A stretch of DNA of 64,000 nt from Candidatus Goldiibacteriota bacterium HGW-Goldbacteria-1 (GCA_002839855.1 PGYV01000009.1:1-64000); one strand, 5' to 3'. Positions 50,875 through 60,424 are shown, numbered from the stretch's first letter. Notes: generated from the sequence alone by a model not told the origin. A program made the numbers and translations.

Positions 50875-51771
50875 TTACCGCTTTTTACGCGCACCAACAA
50901 AAAAACCGTTGCTTAACCCGAAAAGTTTCCACGGCAGCTCCAGAAATTCCATTACCGGCCGCAGTATGTAAAAAAAACGGTATACCGCCTTCTTTTTTCC
51001 GCCCGCTGTATCCACAGGCGTTTTTTTAACATTATTACCTTTCATTTTATTCCTCACCATTTTAAACAATAACTCATCCGCAAGCAACGTAAAAAAAGAG
51101 TGAAGAAACCCTATTTTAACATCAGGGCAGCCAAGTTTATATACGGCATGTGCTGTTTTGTATGGCTCGGCAAACTGCTCCCTGAAATGGCCGCCTTCGG
51201 TATCCTGTCCAAGTTTTCCAAAGGTAATTAAACGCAGGAACCAGTGCCATGTGAATATATCCCTTTTGGAAATTGCATAAATTAAAAGTTTTCCTCCGGG
51301 TTTTAATACCCTAACCATTTCTGATAAAACCTTTTCCTTGCTTTCCACATGTTCCAGTACATCAAAAGAAACAACGGCATCAAAATAGTTTTTATCAAAA
51401 GGCATTTTTTCAAGCACGGAATTTTTGTAAGTTATTTTTTTTGAACCCGCTTCTTTGGCGCGCTGAAGCGCAAGTTTGGACAGGTCACAGCCATACCCTT
51501 TTATTTTGTACATTGCTTCCAGCTGATTAATAAGGACTCCGGGGCCGCACCCCGCGTCCAAAACTTTCATACCCGGCTTTAATTCAAGTTTTTCAAGTTC
51601 TTTAATATTACGGGCGGCTTTAAAACTTACGCCCAGCATCCTGTTATCACGCGCGTCAGCAACGTGGGATTTCATATATTCAATAAAAAACTTTTTATCT
51701 TCATATATAGGCCTGTATTCTTTGTCTTTGCCGTCATACAGGTCTTTTTGAATTTTTGTAATTTTTTTCAT
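50875..51771 (-). CDS. Class I SAM methyltransferase (UbiE-like)
   Basis: A 298-aa protein: KVLDAGCGPGVLINQLE (69-85) motif I, VVSFDVLEHVESKEKVL, and MVRVLKPGGKLLIYA as post-motif. The C-terminal 120 residues are helical. Likely a sugar or lipid methylase in the same polysaccharide pathway as its neighbour. Confidence 0.9.
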   Translation of the reverse strand: MKKITKIQKDLYDGKDKEYRPIYEDKKFFIEYMKSHVADARDNRMLGVSFKAARNIKELEKLELKPGMKVLDAGCGPGVLINQLEAMYKIKGYGCDLSKLALQRAKEAGSKKITYKNSVLEKMPFDKNYFDAVVSFDVLEHVESKEKVLSEMVRVLKPGGKLLIYAISKRDIFTWHWFLRLITFGKLGQDTEGGHFREQFAEPYKTAHAVYKLGCPDVKIGFLHSFFTLLADELLFKMVRNKMKGNNVKKTPVDTAGGKKKAVYRFFYILRPVMEFLELPWKLFGLSNGFFVGARKKR

Positions 51772-51800
51772 GATTGCCTCTCATGTCATTTTCCTGCTGC

Positions 51801-52871
51801 CTAAAACAGTTCGTCCTCTTTTACATACTGTATTATATTGTGTTTCTGTTTGTTTTTTAATATCCTGTCCGCAATAGAATGGATGAATTCCGGGGGAATT
51901 TCAAGGCATATCTTTCCCCTGTCGCATTCTGCCTGCTGGCACTTAGCGCACGGCACGTCTTTTGTGACTATGTATGAATTTTTACCCAAAGCACCCCACT
52001 CTTTATAATCCGCCGCGCCGGAAAAAACGGTAAGTGATTTCACGTTAAAAGCGGATGCAATATGCACAGCCGCGGAGTCATTGCCTATCACTATCTGCGC
52101 GCGCTTTATAAGCGAACCCATCTCCCTTACTGTTATTATTCCCGAAAGGTTGACTATATTTTTGCCTTTAATTGACATTATATCGCCGTCTGTTTTATTG
52201 CCCACCACCACCACGTTGATTTTTTTTGCAAGCATGGCCGCAAGGTTTCTGTAATTATCAATCCCCCAGTCCTTTGAAGAATGGCCGGAAACCGGGTGCA
52301 ATACGGCGAATTTTTCCACTTCGCCTTTTTTTAAAAGCCTTGTGATATTTTCTTCGCTCTGTTTTGACAGCGCAAAACCAAGTTTTACCGGGTATTTTTT
52401 TCCGGTAATACGCTGCAAAAATAAAATATGTTTTTCAGTTTCATGAATGTTTCTTTTGGGAGATGCCATTTTTCTGTTAATGCCAAAACCCGCCCCGTTT
52501 ACATCATACCCGTATTTATCGCGGGCATTTGAAAATGACAGTATTAAGGAGCTTAACCTGTCCTGCCACCTAAGCGAAATAAGCGTGTCAAAATGGTGTT
52601 TGTTTACATGTTTTAAAACAGATAAAGCAGAACCCCACCTTTCAAACAGTGATTTCTTTTCATATGACAGCCATAATGGATTTATTACCTCTATTTTATC
52701 AAACAACCCAAGCCCTTCAAGCGCTTCTTTGCCCGCGGGGCTTAAAAAAGCGGTAATGTGCGCGTGTTTATAGTGCTGCCTTAAACCGAAAAAAAACGGA
52801 GACGCAAGTACTGCGTCTCCGATTCCGTCTGCTTTAATCACGCCTATCCTGATTTTACGGTTTTTTTCCAT
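51801..52871 (-). CDS. GT9 heptosyltransferase-like protein
   Basis: A 356-aa GT-B enzyme of the ADP-heptose transferase family: IGDAVLASPFFFGLR (N-terminal), HPVSGHSSKDWGIDNYRNLA and GNDSAAVHIASAFNVKSLTVF. A C-terminal Cys-rich segment CAKCQQAECDRGKICL is common in GT9 members with a zinc-like motif. The N-terminal GDAVLAS codons coincide with a perfect DNA palindrome. Supports LPS-like glycan assembly. Confidence 0.9.
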   Translation of the reverse strand: MEKNRKIRIGVIKADGIGDAVLASPFFFGLRQHYKHAHITAFLSPAGKEALEGLGLFDKIEVINPLWLSYEKKSLFERWGSALSVLKHVNKHHFDTLISLRWQDRLSSLILSFSNARDKYGYDVNGAGFGINRKMASPKRNIHETEKHILFLQRITGKKYPVKLGFALSKQSEENITRLLKKGEVEKFAVLHPVSGHSSKDWGIDNYRNLAAMLAKKINVVVVGNKTDGDIMSIKGKNIVNLSGIITVREMGSLIKRAQIVIGNDSAAVHIASAFNVKSLTVFSGAADYKEWGALGKNSYIVTKDVPCAKCQQAECDRGKICLEIPPEFIHSIADRILKNKQKHNIIQYVKEDELF

Positions 52872-52883
52872 TATGCTCCGTTT

Positions 52884-53003
52884 AAAAAATAGCGCTTTAA
52901 CGAATTAAGCATTTAAGCTATAGCGAGAACACTGCTGCTTTTCATATTTTTCTTTGCTTATCTTAATTGCTTAACTGCTTATATGTTTAATACGCTATTT
53001 TTT
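52884..53003. repeat. Long inverted repeat after rpoD
   Basis: Arms 52884-52918 and 52969-53003 are inverted, matching at 28 of 35 positions (perfect ends AAAAAATAGCG). The right arm touches the rpoD stop codon. On the minus-strand transcript the hairpin ends in six T, so it can act as rpoD terminator. The TTAAGC/GCTTA-type content resembles the ends of the element at 4551-4693. Confidence 0.6.
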
Positions 53004-54737
53004 TTAGTCCATGAACCCTTTTAAGTTTTTTGCCCTTGCAGGGTGCCTTAATTTTCTTAACGCTTTTGCCTCTATCTGCCTTACGCGTTCGCGCGTAACC
53101 TTGAATATTTTTCCCACTTCTTCAAGGGTGTGCGGCACTCCGTCGCCTATTCCAAAACGCAGGCGCAGGACTTCCGCTTCCCTTTCCTTTAATGTATGCA
53201 GCACTTTTTCAATCTGTTCTTTTAACAGTACGTTAACCGCCGCTGCTGCCGGCGATATTGCGTCTTTATCTTCAATGAAATCGCCAAGGTGAGAATCTTT
53301 TTCCTCGCCTATGGGTGTTTCAAGCGAAATAGGGTGCTGTGATATTTTAAGCACAGAACGCACTTTTTCCGCGGACATACCCATTTTTTTTGCTATTTCT
53401 TCCGGCTTTGGTTCGCGGCCATACTGCTGCACAAACTGGCGCGCCACTTTATTTAGTTTATTTATGGTCTCTATCATGTGCACTGGTATGCGGATTGTGC
53501 GCGCCTGATCCGCGATAGCCCTTGTAATTGCCTGCCTTATCCACCATGTGGCGTAAGTGGAGAACTTATAGCCGCGCTTGTATTCAAACCGCTCTACAGC
53601 GCGCATTAGCCCAATATTTCCTTCCTGAATAAGATCAAGGAAAGACAGCCCTTTATTGATATACTTTTTTGCGATGGATACAACAAGCCTTAAATTGGCC
53701 ACAACAAGTTCTTTTCTTGTTATGCGCGCTTCAAGCATATTCTTTTTTATCTTGTAGGCAATGGACTTTAAATCTTCCTTTTTCATCCCTACAAAATCTT
53801 CTTCCCGTTTAATGCTGTTTTTTATATCCTTTACTTCTTTTAAAACATCCGTGAACCTTGCCTTGTTCATTCTTTTCTTTTTTAAAAATTCATTAAGCTG
53901 TTTTCCGCCCCTGCCAAGCGAAACAAATTCTTCCGCTGTCTTGCCGTACTTCTTTTCATATACAAGCAGGTCGCGTTCATCCTTGTTTATTTTTCCCACA
54001 ATACCCATTATCTTTTTGGCAATAAGGTTAATCTGCTCGTTATTAAGCTTAAGCATGTGCAGATCATCAAGTTTTTTACGGATATGCCTGTCGCGTACTT
54101 TTTCAAGTTTTTCTTTTCTGGCCGGGGTTAACCCCTTCTTTTGAAGCGCTGCTTTTACTTTTGCCGCTTCTTTTTCTTTTTTATCCGCGCTTTTAATATA
54201 CTTGCTGAAACGGTCTATAAGCCTGCTTTCCACCGACGGCGGGATTTCCCCTTCAAGCTTTGTCTTGATTATATCAACTATTTTTATCGTGCCTGAATGA
54301 AGGTCATCGTCAAGCTTCTTTATTTCGTCATACCCTATCTTTGTGTCAAATATAATATTCTTTACGTTTATTTCCGCTGTCTCTATTTTCTTTGCTATCC
54401 TGACTTCGTCCTCACGGCGCTCTAAAAGCGGCACCTTTCCCATCTCGTGAAGGTACATCTGCACGGGGTCAGCCGAAAAACCGTCCGTGTCAGCTTCAAG
54501 ATAGTCCACATCTTCCGCTTTTTCCGCAGGTTTTTCCGCGTTAACCGGCTGCTTGCCGTCTTCCTTTATTTCTATGTCAAACTCTTCCATGATATTAAGC
54601 ATGTTATCAATGTCTTCAACAGACGTAAAATCATTGGGAAGCGAATCGTTTAACTCTTCATAAGTTAAGAAACCTTTTTCTTTTCCTTTTTTTATCAGTT
54701 CCTGTACTGCCGGCATATTCTTTAAATTCTTACTCAA
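53004..54737 (-). CDS. rpoD: Primary sigma factor RpoD (sigma-70)
   Basis: A 577-aa group 1 sigma factor. Region 1.1 (1-75), region 1.2 [21 protein letters not shown], non-conserved insert (about 130-320), regions 2.1-2.4 ([48 protein letters not shown]), region 3 and region 4.2 [20 protein letters not shown]. Recognises the TTGACA/TATAAT promoters listed here. Proposed start is TTG 54737, with GAGGTG 6 nt upstream; a GTG three codons earlier lies within that site. It overlaps dnaG by 8 bp. Last gene of the macromolecular-synthesis operon. Confidence 0.98.
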   Translation of the reverse strand: MSKNLKNMPAVQELIKKGKEKGFLTYEELNDSLPNDFTSVEDIDNMLNIMEEFDIEIKEDGKQPVNAEKPAEKAEDVDYLEADTDGFSADPVQMYLHEMGKVPLLERREDEVRIAKKIETAEINVKNIIFDTKIGYDEIKKLDDDLHSGTIKIVDIIKTKLEGEIPPSVESRLIDRFSKYIKSADKKEKEAAKVKAALQKKGLTPARKEKLEKVRDRHIRKKLDDLHMLKLNNEQINLIAKKIMGIVGKINKDERDLLVYEKKYGKTAEEFVSLGRGGKQLNEFLKKKRMNKARFTDVLKEVKDIKNSIKREEDFVGMKKEDLKSIAYKIKKNMLEARITRKELVVANLRLVVSIAKKYINKGLSFLDLIQEGNIGLMRAVERFEYKRGYKFSTYATWWIRQAITRAIADQARTIRIPVHMIETINKLNKVARQFVQQYGREPKPEEIAKKMGMSAEKVRSVLKISQHPISLETPIGEEKDSHLGDFIEDKDAISPAAAAVNVLLKEQIEKVLHTLKEREAEVLRLRFGIGDGVPHTLEEVGKIFKVTRERVRQIEAKALRKLRHPARAKNLKGFMD

Positions 54738-56538
54738 GATGTTCACCTCTTTGGCTTAGTATGTTCTGAATTTCCTGCTTTTCCTTTATATACTGCGTTA
54801 CCCTATCAAAATCTTTTTCCAGCTCTGCCTGCTTTATCTTTGCCTGCAGTTCGGCCAACTTTACCGTTACCTTGTCGCCAAGAATCCTGGCTAAACAGTC
54901 GTCCATCATATTCTTAATGTCTTCTGTGGCCGACTTTGCGGTATCGCGGCTTAACGCTTCAGAGATAAAAGCAATGGCGTCATTGTCCTGCCCGAAATCA
55001 ATCTGCAGGCGCGACATCACGTTTTTTTCACCCAAAGCATAAAGCTCTTCCGTCTTTTTTAATACCGCGGAATAAAGAGCGTTTAAAAAATCATCGTGTG
55101 CGATGCCTAACAGTTCGCGCTTGTTTGTCAGATGCCTTAAAAGGACATCACGATCGTCGCGCTCAAAGGCGCAAAGCGCGTAAACGGTCAACAGCCGCTC
55201 CGCTGATTCTCTTCCTTTCTCTTTCATTCCCGCCGGTTTTTTTTCTTCCGGCGCCTTAATTATTTCCGGTTCCTGTTTTTCTTTTCCGGAAACATATCTA
55301 TCAATTATACCTTCCGGAATGTCAAAAAGCAAAGAAGCGCGCTTTACGCACTCCCGCCTGATAACGGGGCTGTCGGCTTTCGCGATTAGGGAGGCAATCT
55401 CCCTTGCTGCCGTTTCCTTATAATAAGGATTTTTTATATCACCCGCTTCTATCAGGCGCTGTACCCTGAAATCAAAAAACGGAACGGCTGAATCAATTCG
55501 TTTTTTGAATTCTTCAGCTCCGAACTTTTTGATGAACTCATCAGGGTCCTTTGCACCTTCAAAACTTACCACACCCGCGTCTATTCCCGCTTCAAAAAGA
55601 TTGTCGCCTCCGCGCACTGCTCCGGCTTTGCCGGCTTCATCCATATCATAGATAAGGTACGCTTTCTGAGTGTATCTTTTTAAAAGCCTGGCCTGGTCGG
55701 GCGTTAAAGCCGTGCCTAAAGACGCGGCTGTATTTTTAAACCCGGCAGTGTACATTGCAATCGCGTCCATATACCCTTCGGTAATGTTCACGGAACCTGC
55801 CGCGTGTTTTCTTGCGTTATTTAAATTATATAAGTTCTTTCCTTTTGAATACGCCGGTGTCTCGGCGGAATTAATGTATTTTGGCAGCGAATCATCAAGC
55901 ACCCTTGCGCCAAACGCCACAGGGTCGTTGTAGACATTCAGAATGGGAAATATTATCCTGTTTCTGAATACGTCATATCCGCCGCCTGTGTCGCCTTTCT
56001 TGCAAATCCAGGCTTTGTATATAAGTTCTTCTGAATACCCTTTTGATTTTAACAGGCCGAATAATCCCGAACCCGGGGGCGCGTAGCCAAGCATAAATTC
56101 ATCCACAGTTTCCTGTGAAATACCGCGCGCCTTGATATATTCTTTGGCGGCAGGATTTTTTTCCAGGTTTTCCCTGAAATAATCCAAAGCTGCTTTATTG
56201 ATGGCTATTATTTTTTCACGCTCATCAAACTTTCCGCCCGTGTACTGCTGTTCTTCAATCTGTATGCCGGAGCGCCTTGCAAGAAGCCTTACCGCTTCCA
56301 CAAAGTTCAGGTTCTCCTGTTTTTGAATGAACGTAAATACGTTTCCGCCGGCGCCGCAGCCAAAGCAGTGATATATCTGCTTGTCAGGGCTGACCATAAA
56401 CGACGCGGTCTTTTCGCCGTGAAAAGGGCACCTTGCCTTAAAATTGCTCCCGGATTTCTTAAGTTCCAGATATTCGGAAAGCACTTCAACTATGTCGCTT
56501 GCGCTTTTTATGTCCTCTATCTTTTCGGGCGGTATCAT
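54730..56538 (-). CDS. dnaG: DNA primase
   Basis: A 602-aa DnaG. N-terminal zinc domain with Cys37, His40, Cys58, Cys61 (CPFH ... [10 protein letters not shown]), catalytic core LLARRSGIQ ..., TOPRIM signature [27 protein letters not shown] with YDMDEAGK, and a C-terminal helicase-binding domain after a linker at about 430. Makes RNA primers at the replication fork. The ATG overlaps the UPF0178 stop codon (ATGA). Confidence 0.98.
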   Translation of the reverse strand: MIPPEKIEDIKSASDIVEVLSEYLELKKSGSNFKARCPFHGEKTASFMVSPDKQIYHCFGCGAGGNVFTFIQKQENLNFVEAVRLLARRSGIQIEEQQYTGGKFDEREKIIAINKAALDYFRENLEKNPAAKEYIKARGISQETVDEFMLGYAPPGSGLFGLLKSKGYSEELIYKAWICKKGDTGGGYDVFRNRIIFPILNVYNDPVAFGARVLDDSLPKYINSAETPAYSKGKNLYNLNNARKHAAGSVNITEGYMDAIAMYTAGFKNTAASLGTALTPDQARLLKRYTQKAYLIYDMDEAGKAGAVRGGDNLFEAGIDAGVVSFEGAKDPDEFIKKFGAEEFKKRIDSAVPFFDFRVQRLIEAGDIKNPYYKETAAREIASLIAKADSPVIRRECVKRASLLFDIPEGIIDRYVSGKEKQEPEIIKAPEEKKPAGMKEKGRESAERLLTVYALCAFERDDRDVLLRHLTNKRELLGIAHDDFLNALYSAVLKKTEELYALGEKNVMSRLQIDFGQDNDAIAFISEALSRDTAKSATEDIKNMMDDCLARILGDKVTVKLAELQAKIKQAELEKDFDRVTQYIKEKQEIQNILSQRGEHLE

Positions 56539-56987
56539 ATGTGTGAACCCGTTATTGCCTTTTCTACAGCGGTTAAAAGCCTGTTTTTATCCTCATCCGT
56601 AAAAGCATGCGGCCCTTTAATTCTTATTTTTCCTGTTTTCTTTCTGCGCGACTTTTTTGCTTTTGACGCGGCTTCCATGGCGCCGCGCGCCGTGTCCGCG
56701 TCAAGCAGAAACCCGCGGCTGTTTATCGTAATTACGCCTTTGCCCTGCAGCACGTATGCCAGCGGGCTGTCCTGCGTTATGGCTATGTCGCCCGGCTGCG
56801 CTATGTTCATTATTTTTATGTCCGCCGCCTGAGGCTCGCTTTCAACATTTATAATCTCTTCGCCGTCTTCTTTTTCCGTGTGGTGCGCAAAGCTCATTAC
56901 CGACACCGCTTTTATTCCGCGCGCTTTGGCAAGTTTTATGATTTCTTTCCTGCAGGGCTGCGCGTCCGCGTCTATTACTATTTTCAC
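56535..56987 (-). CDS. UPF0178 (YaiI/YqxD) PIN-like protein
   Basis: A 150-aa protein: MKIVIDADAQPCRKEIIKLA, NIAQPGDIAITQDSPLA and GFLLDADTARGAM, the conserved Asp pattern of UPF0178. It has a PIN/NYN-like nuclease fold in structure-based work on the family, but activity is not established. Starts with GTG overlapping the NIF3 stop by 4 bp and hands over to dnaG by ATGA, so translation is chained. Confidence 0.92.
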   Translation of the reverse strand: MKIVIDADAQPCRKEIIKLAKARGIKAVSVMSFAHHTEKEDGEEIINVESEPQAADIKIMNIAQPGDIAITQDSPLAYVLQGKGVITINSRGFLLDADTARGAMEAASKAKKSRRKKTGKIRIKGPHAFTDEDKNRLLTAVEKAITGSHI

Positions 56988-57940
56988 TTACGTTTAAACC
57001 TTATAAAACCGGAGCTGTCCACCACATTAAGCTTTCCGCATTTCTTTTCTATAGCATCCAGCACAATGTTCATTCCAACCACGTCAGAAGAAATATGCCC
57101 GGCTATGACAACGTTCAAATTTGCTTTTTCAAGTTCTTTCTTGTGGTCAGCCGAAAAATGCATGCCCACTATTGTGTCCACGCCCGCGGCCGCTATTTTT
57201 TCATAAATTTCCTTGGGGCCTTCCGTGCCGCCTGTCATATCCACCATTACTTTCTTAACAGAGCGGTCCTTATTGCCTACAAGTATTTCCGGGCCGTTGC
57301 CCCTTTTCGCGTATTCCTTATATTCAGGTTCTTCCATCAGCATGTCTATAATATCGGATACTTTTTTTGGTTTTTCGGAATCAAACCTTTTCTGCAGGTA
57401 CTTTACAACGCTATTATCAGCCGGCGTGTGCATGTTCATCATGGATATATTCAGGAGCTTTGCCGCGTCCTGTACCCTGTAATGGTTGCCGGCGCTTACG
57501 CGCTCTCCCACTTCTTTTTTTCTTTTATCAAGCAGCGCTTCAGAGGCGGCTATGTTTACCCCGAAACTGTTAAAGATATCCGCCTGCATGGACATTACCT
57601 CATAAAAGTTCACCATGGCGCACCCTTCGGGGTGGTGGGCGATAACCGCGTCTATCTTCATCCCTTTTTCATTAAGCCTGTCCATTAAAAGCAGTTCGGG
57701 AACTTCCATATCTATTCCCACAAGCACGGTCTTTATATTGTTGCCCGCGTCGTGAAGTATCCTGGAATCGGCGTAAGGGTTATACAGTTTTTGCGTATCA
57801 TAGTATTTTTTACGGTCAGGGCTTAAGCCGGAATATTTTTTTGAAGTTTCTTTTAATATCGCATTTACAGCTGCAGCGCCGCGTGGGTCATTGTTTATCC
57901 CTGTTTCCACAGCTGCTTTATATATTTCGGTAAGTTTCAT
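56984..57940 (-). CDS. NIF3-like metal-binding protein
   Basis: A 318-aa protein with the NIF3/DUF34 pattern: VIAHHPEGCAMV (dimetal His residues), MNMHTPADN, MVDMTGGTEGPKE, VGMHFSADHKKEL and VVIAGHISSDVVGMN at the C-terminus. It carries an additional N-terminal segment of about 70 residues. Function of the family is not settled (metal-dependent hydrolase or metal chaperone). Overlaps UPF0178 by 4 bp. Confidence 0.85.
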   Translation of the reverse strand: MKLTEIYKAAVETGINNDPRGAAAVNAILKETSKKYSGLSPDRKKYYDTQKLYNPYADSRILHDAGNNIKTVLVGIDMEVPELLLMDRLNEKGMKIDAVIAHHPEGCAMVNFYEVMSMQADIFNSFGVNIAASEALLDKRKKEVGERVSAGNHYRVQDAAKLLNISMMNMHTPADNSVVKYLQKRFDSEKPKKVSDIIDMLMEEPEYKEYAKRGNGPEILVGNKDRSVKKVMVDMTGGTEGPKEIYEKIAAAGVDTIVGMHFSADHKKELEKANLNVVIAGHISSDVVGMNIVLDAIEKKCGKLNVVDSSGFIRFKRK

Positions 57941-57953
57941 AGGTCCCTCCGCG

Positions 57954-58562
57954 TCATGGTTTTGAAACGTAACTGTTTCCCTTTATGTAAAATCTCCACT
58001 TTAAATTCAGCCCGGTCTTTATGCCTATTCTGCTTTTGGCTGCAACGCTGAACTTTTCTTTTGGCCCGTCGCATACATATATTTCATTTTTCATCAAATC
58101 CGCTTTATTCTGTTCTTTTCCTATTGCCATTGCCTGCGTAAACTTTGCCGGCCCGTTGGTAAGATTTATGCCTTCGGCATTTCTGTTCTTCTTCATTTCT
58201 TTTATTCCGCTTACAGGTTCTACCGCCCTGATAAGGACAGCTGCCGCAATACCTTCAGGCTCCGTGACTATGTTAAAAAGGTGGTGATTTCCGTAACAGA
58301 AGTAAACGTAAGCCCGCCCCGGTGGACCAAACATAACTTCGTTTCTTGGCGTTCTTTTTTTAAACGCGTGGCTTCCGGGATCTTTTTTCCCCCTGTACGC
58401 TTCGGTTTCAACTATTTTCGCGGCCATAATAACCGCTCCCTGTCTGCGCACCAGATATTTTCCAAGAAGCGCTTTGGCTGCGCTTACAGAATTCTGAAGA
58501 TAAAAACCGGCTTTAATTTTTCTTAACTTCAATTTATTTAAGAAACTCTTTGACAATAACAC
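57954..58562 (-). CDS. DNA-3-methyladenine glycosylase (AAG/Mpg family)
   Basis: A 202-aa monofunctional base-excision glycosylase. Catalytic Glu in KIVETEAYRG, GSHAFKKRTPRNEVMFGPPGRAYVYFCYGNHHLFNIV, and VLIRAVEP, all hallmarks of the AAG fold. Removes alkylated purines. The start is uncertain: GTG at 58562 overlaps yqeY by 29 bp; TTG at 58532, two bases after the yqeY stop, is an alternative giving 192 aa. Part of the rpsU-dnaG-rpoD operon. Confidence 0.9.
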   Translation of the reverse strand: MLLSKSFLNKLKLRKIKAGFYLQNSVSAAKALLGKYLVRRQGAVIMAAKIVETEAYRGKKDPGSHAFKKRTPRNEVMFGPPGRAYVYFCYGNHHLFNIVTEPEGIAAAVLIRAVEPVSGIKEMKKNRNAEGINLTNGPAKFTQAMAIGKEQNKADLMKNEIYVCDGPKEKFSVAAKSRIGIKTGLNLKWRFYIKGNSYVSKP

Positions 58563-58977
58563 CTATTTTAGTGCCGTCTGCCCTGCCTTTTACCTTTGGC
58601 ATTACGGCGCCCATTACTTTTCCCATTTCCTTGGCTGACTGCGCGTTTACCGCGGTAATTGTCTCTTTGACAATTTCCCTTAATTCATCATCGGTAAGCT
58701 GCTTGGGAAGGTATCCCATTATGATTTCAAGTTCCTGTTTTTCTTTTTCCGCCAGTTCCGGCCTGTTGCCTTTTGTGAAGCTTTCAATGGATTCGTTGTG
58801 GGCTTTGGATAAAGAAAAGATGACGGAGACGATATCGTCATCCGTCATCTCTTTTTTTAACTTTATCTCTGCGTTCATGACAGCGGTCTTTATCTGCCTT
58901 ATTACGGCAGTTTTAGTTTCGTCTTTCGCTTTCATGGACGCTTTTAAATCTTCTGACAGTTTTTCGTTTAAGCTCAT
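58534..58977 (-). CDS. yqeY: GatB/YqeY-domain protein
   Basis: A 147-aa YqeY-type protein from ATG 58977 (ATGA overlap with the rpsU stop; the frame is open 15 codons further). LNEKLSEDLKASMKAKDETK, TAVMNAEI, YLPKQLTDDELREIV and MGAVMPKVKGRADGTKI are the conserved helical segments shared with the tail of the amidotransferase GatB. Often follows rpsU. May bind tRNA. Confidence 0.93.
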   Translation of the reverse strand: MSLNEKLSEDLKASMKAKDETKTAVIRQIKTAVMNAEIKLKKEMTDDDIVSVIFSLSKAHNESIESFTKGNRPELAEKEKQELEIIMGYLPKQLTDDELREIVKETITAVNAQSAKEMGKVMGAVMPKVKGRADGTKIGVIVKEFLK

Positions 58978-59168
58978 TTCTTTATGGGCCTTTTTTTCTT
59001 GCGTTTTTTGCTGGCAGCCCACATTTTCTGTTTCTTTCTTACTGACGGCGGTTCGTAATACTCCCTTTTCTTCATTTCCTGAAGAATACCGGCGTCCTGC
59101 ACTTTTTTCTTAAAGCGCTTCATTGCGTCGTCTAAGCTTTCATTTTCCTTTATTGAAATCTCAGCCAT
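58974..59168 (-). CDS. rpsU: Ribosomal protein bS21
   Basis: A 64-aa S21: ENESLDDAMKRFKKKVQDAG, MKKREYYEPPSVRKK and a Lys/Arg-rich tail. Start ATG 59168, with GGAGGGA 10 nt upstream. First gene of the operon rpsU - yqeY - AAG - NIF3 - UPF0178 - dnaG - rpoD, an extended version of the macromolecular-synthesis operon of E. coli. S21 is involved in initiation complex formation on mRNAs. Confidence 0.97.
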   Translation of the reverse strand: MAEISIKENESLDDAMKRFKKKVQDAGILQEMKKREYYEPPSVRKKQKMWAASKKRKKKRPIKK

Positions 59169-59244
59169 GTAAAATAATCCCTCCAAACTGTTCTGGAATA
59201 AAATTTTTCCCTGTATTTACAGCAATTAACATAAATACAAAGTC

Positions 59245-59266
59245 AAAAAAAAGCAAAAATTGCTTT
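59245..59266 (-). terminator. Attenuator-like hairpin in the rpsU leader
   Basis: On the minus strand AAAGCAA/TTGCTTT (7 bp, 3-nt loop, 59266-59250) followed by an eight-T run. It begins within a few bases of the predicted transcription start and about 80 nt before rpsU, so it may cause early termination of part of the transcripts. Weak stem. Confidence 0.45.
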
Positions 59267-59271
59267 GAACA

Positions 59272-59300
59272 ATTATACAGATTATGCGACGGAAAGTCAA
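59272..59300 (-). promoter_or_regulatory. Promoter of the rpsU-dnaG-rpoD operon
   Basis: Minus strand TTGACT (59300-59295), 17-bp spacer, TATAAT (59277-59272). Predicted start about 59265. Leader of about 97 nt, including the small T-rich hairpin and the palindrome CTGTATTTACAG (59211-59222). Confidence 0.8.
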
Positions 59301-59454
59301 TAAATAGATAAAGCCCATACATAAGCCCATAGATAATAAGCCATATCCCATAAATAATGATTAAATGCCTATTTTGGGATTATTTAATAGATAAATAATG
59401 CCTTTTCATCTAACTACACGGCATGTATTGCGCCTTATTCTTATGTTCAGCCTT

Positions 59455-59583
59455 GGTAGACGCGGGTCTTCAGCCCGCGGTAGTTTGTTTTGGATTTAAG
59501 TACTGGTAGGCGCGCCTTTTAAGGCGCGGCAGTTGCTTTAAAAATTATTAAAAAAACGCGCGGGCTAAAGACCCGCGTCTACC
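59455..59583. repeat. Cluster of three palindromic repeat units
   Basis: GGTAGA + CGCGGGTCTTCAGCCCGCG (59461-59479), GGTAGG + CGCGCC/GGCGCG unit (59511-59528), and CGCGGGCTAAAGACCCGCG (59559-59577) + TCTACC in opposite orientation. The 486-bp gap 59187-59672 otherwise has only the rpsU promoter at one end and AT-rich sequence with CCCATA repeats near 59310-59360. No gene seen. Confidence 0.75.
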
Positions 59584-59672
59584 AAACCACTCTCACGAGC
59601 TGCTTCTTTTACCCGATTTTGCTTATCAAATTATGAAACTGTATTTGTTTGTATTATAAAAACCGGCGTATT

Positions 59673-59972
59673 TTATATCAATTTTAGAACAAGGCGTTTA
59701 TTAACGCCATGGGCTATTTTTGAGAGCGTGGCAACTTCCGCGTTTTCCCCATTGTCAAAAACCCGCGATACCACCTGTGGTTTTAAACCCGCCTTTTTTG
59801 CCAGAGCGTATTTGGTCATATGTTTTTTATCAAGTTCTTTTTCAACGCTTGATAAAAAATCACACAAAGCCAATTCATCTTTAAATTCGCTCTGCGAAAC
59901 ATTAATATTATCAAAAAAATTCTTAACATTTTCTTTCTTTGCGGTTGTAACCTGTTTTTTTGTAAGTTTCAT
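59673..59972 (-). CDS. HigA-like XRE-family antitoxin
   Basis: A 99-aa protein. Residues 45-95 are a Cro/CI-type helix-turn-helix (HMTKYALAKKAGLKPQVVSRVFDN, then ATLSKIAHGVNKRLVLKL). The N-terminal 40 residues (ENVKNFFDN ... SEFKDELALCDFL) should contact the toxin. It follows the toxin gene by 1 bp, the toxin-first order of HigBA modules. It probably binds the 20-bp palindrome upstream of the toxin gene. Confidence 0.88.
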   Translation of the reverse strand: MKLTKKQVTTAKKENVKNFFDNINVSQSEFKDELALCDFLSSVEKELDKKHMTKYALAKKAGLKPQVVSRVFDNGENAEVATLSKIAHGVNKRLVLKLI

Positions 59973-59973
59973 A

Positions 59974-60312
59974 TCATTTTCTCCCTTCTCTTGCTATTCT
60001 TATTTTTTCTGCCGTTTCATACTCTCTTTGGTTTGTCTTTTTGTTTCCGCGTTCATAAAAAGTATGTATTATCTGCGCAGACTTGCCTTTCCAATAAAAC
60101 AACATCCTGAATTCAATATTGTGAAAATGCGGCCTTAATTCAAATAAGCCCTTGTATCCTTCCACCTTGTCCATATATTGCGAAGGAAGATTAAAACCGC
60201 GCAATTCAAGCAGCTCAATATATACTTTAATCTTCTTTTTAAGCCCTTCTTCTTTTATTTCCTGTACCGCTTCTAAAACCGCTTCGGTCATGTCATAAGA
60301 AAACAGATTCAT
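59974..60312 (-). CDS. HigB/Gp49-like RelE-superfamily toxin
   Basis: A 112-aa protein from ATG 60312 (AAGGAG upstream). AVQEIKEEGLKKKIKVYIELLELRG, then LPSQYMDKVEGYKGLFELRPHFHNIEFRMLFYW and IIHTFYERGNKKTNQREYETAEKIR match Gp49/HigB-like mRNA interferases: strand FELR, strand FRMLFYW and the helix after KKTNQ. Expected to cleave mRNA at the ribosome when free of HigA. Confidence 0.88.
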   Translation of the reverse strand: MNLFSYDMTEAVLEAVQEIKEEGLKKKIKVYIELLELRGFNLPSQYMDKVEGYKGLFELRPHFHNIEFRMLFYWKGKSAQIIHTFYERGNKKTNQREYETAEKIRIAREGRK

Positions 60313-60327
60313 GTTAACTCCTTTCAA

Positions 60328-60356
60328 AGTATACAATTTAAATTGTATAGTGTCAA
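60328..60356 (-). promoter_or_regulatory. higBA-type promoter with palindromic operator
   Basis: Minus strand TTGACA (60356-60351), 17-bp spacer, TATACT (60333-60328). The 20-bp perfect palindrome TATACAATTTAAATTGTATA (60330-60349) fills the spacer and enters the -10 box, as expected for antitoxin autorepression. Confidence 0.85.
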
Positions 60357-60424
60357 GTTATTATGATTTAAAGCGTGATTTTTTACCAAACCCTCCCACA
60401 GGGCATTGCATAAATCTAAAACCA

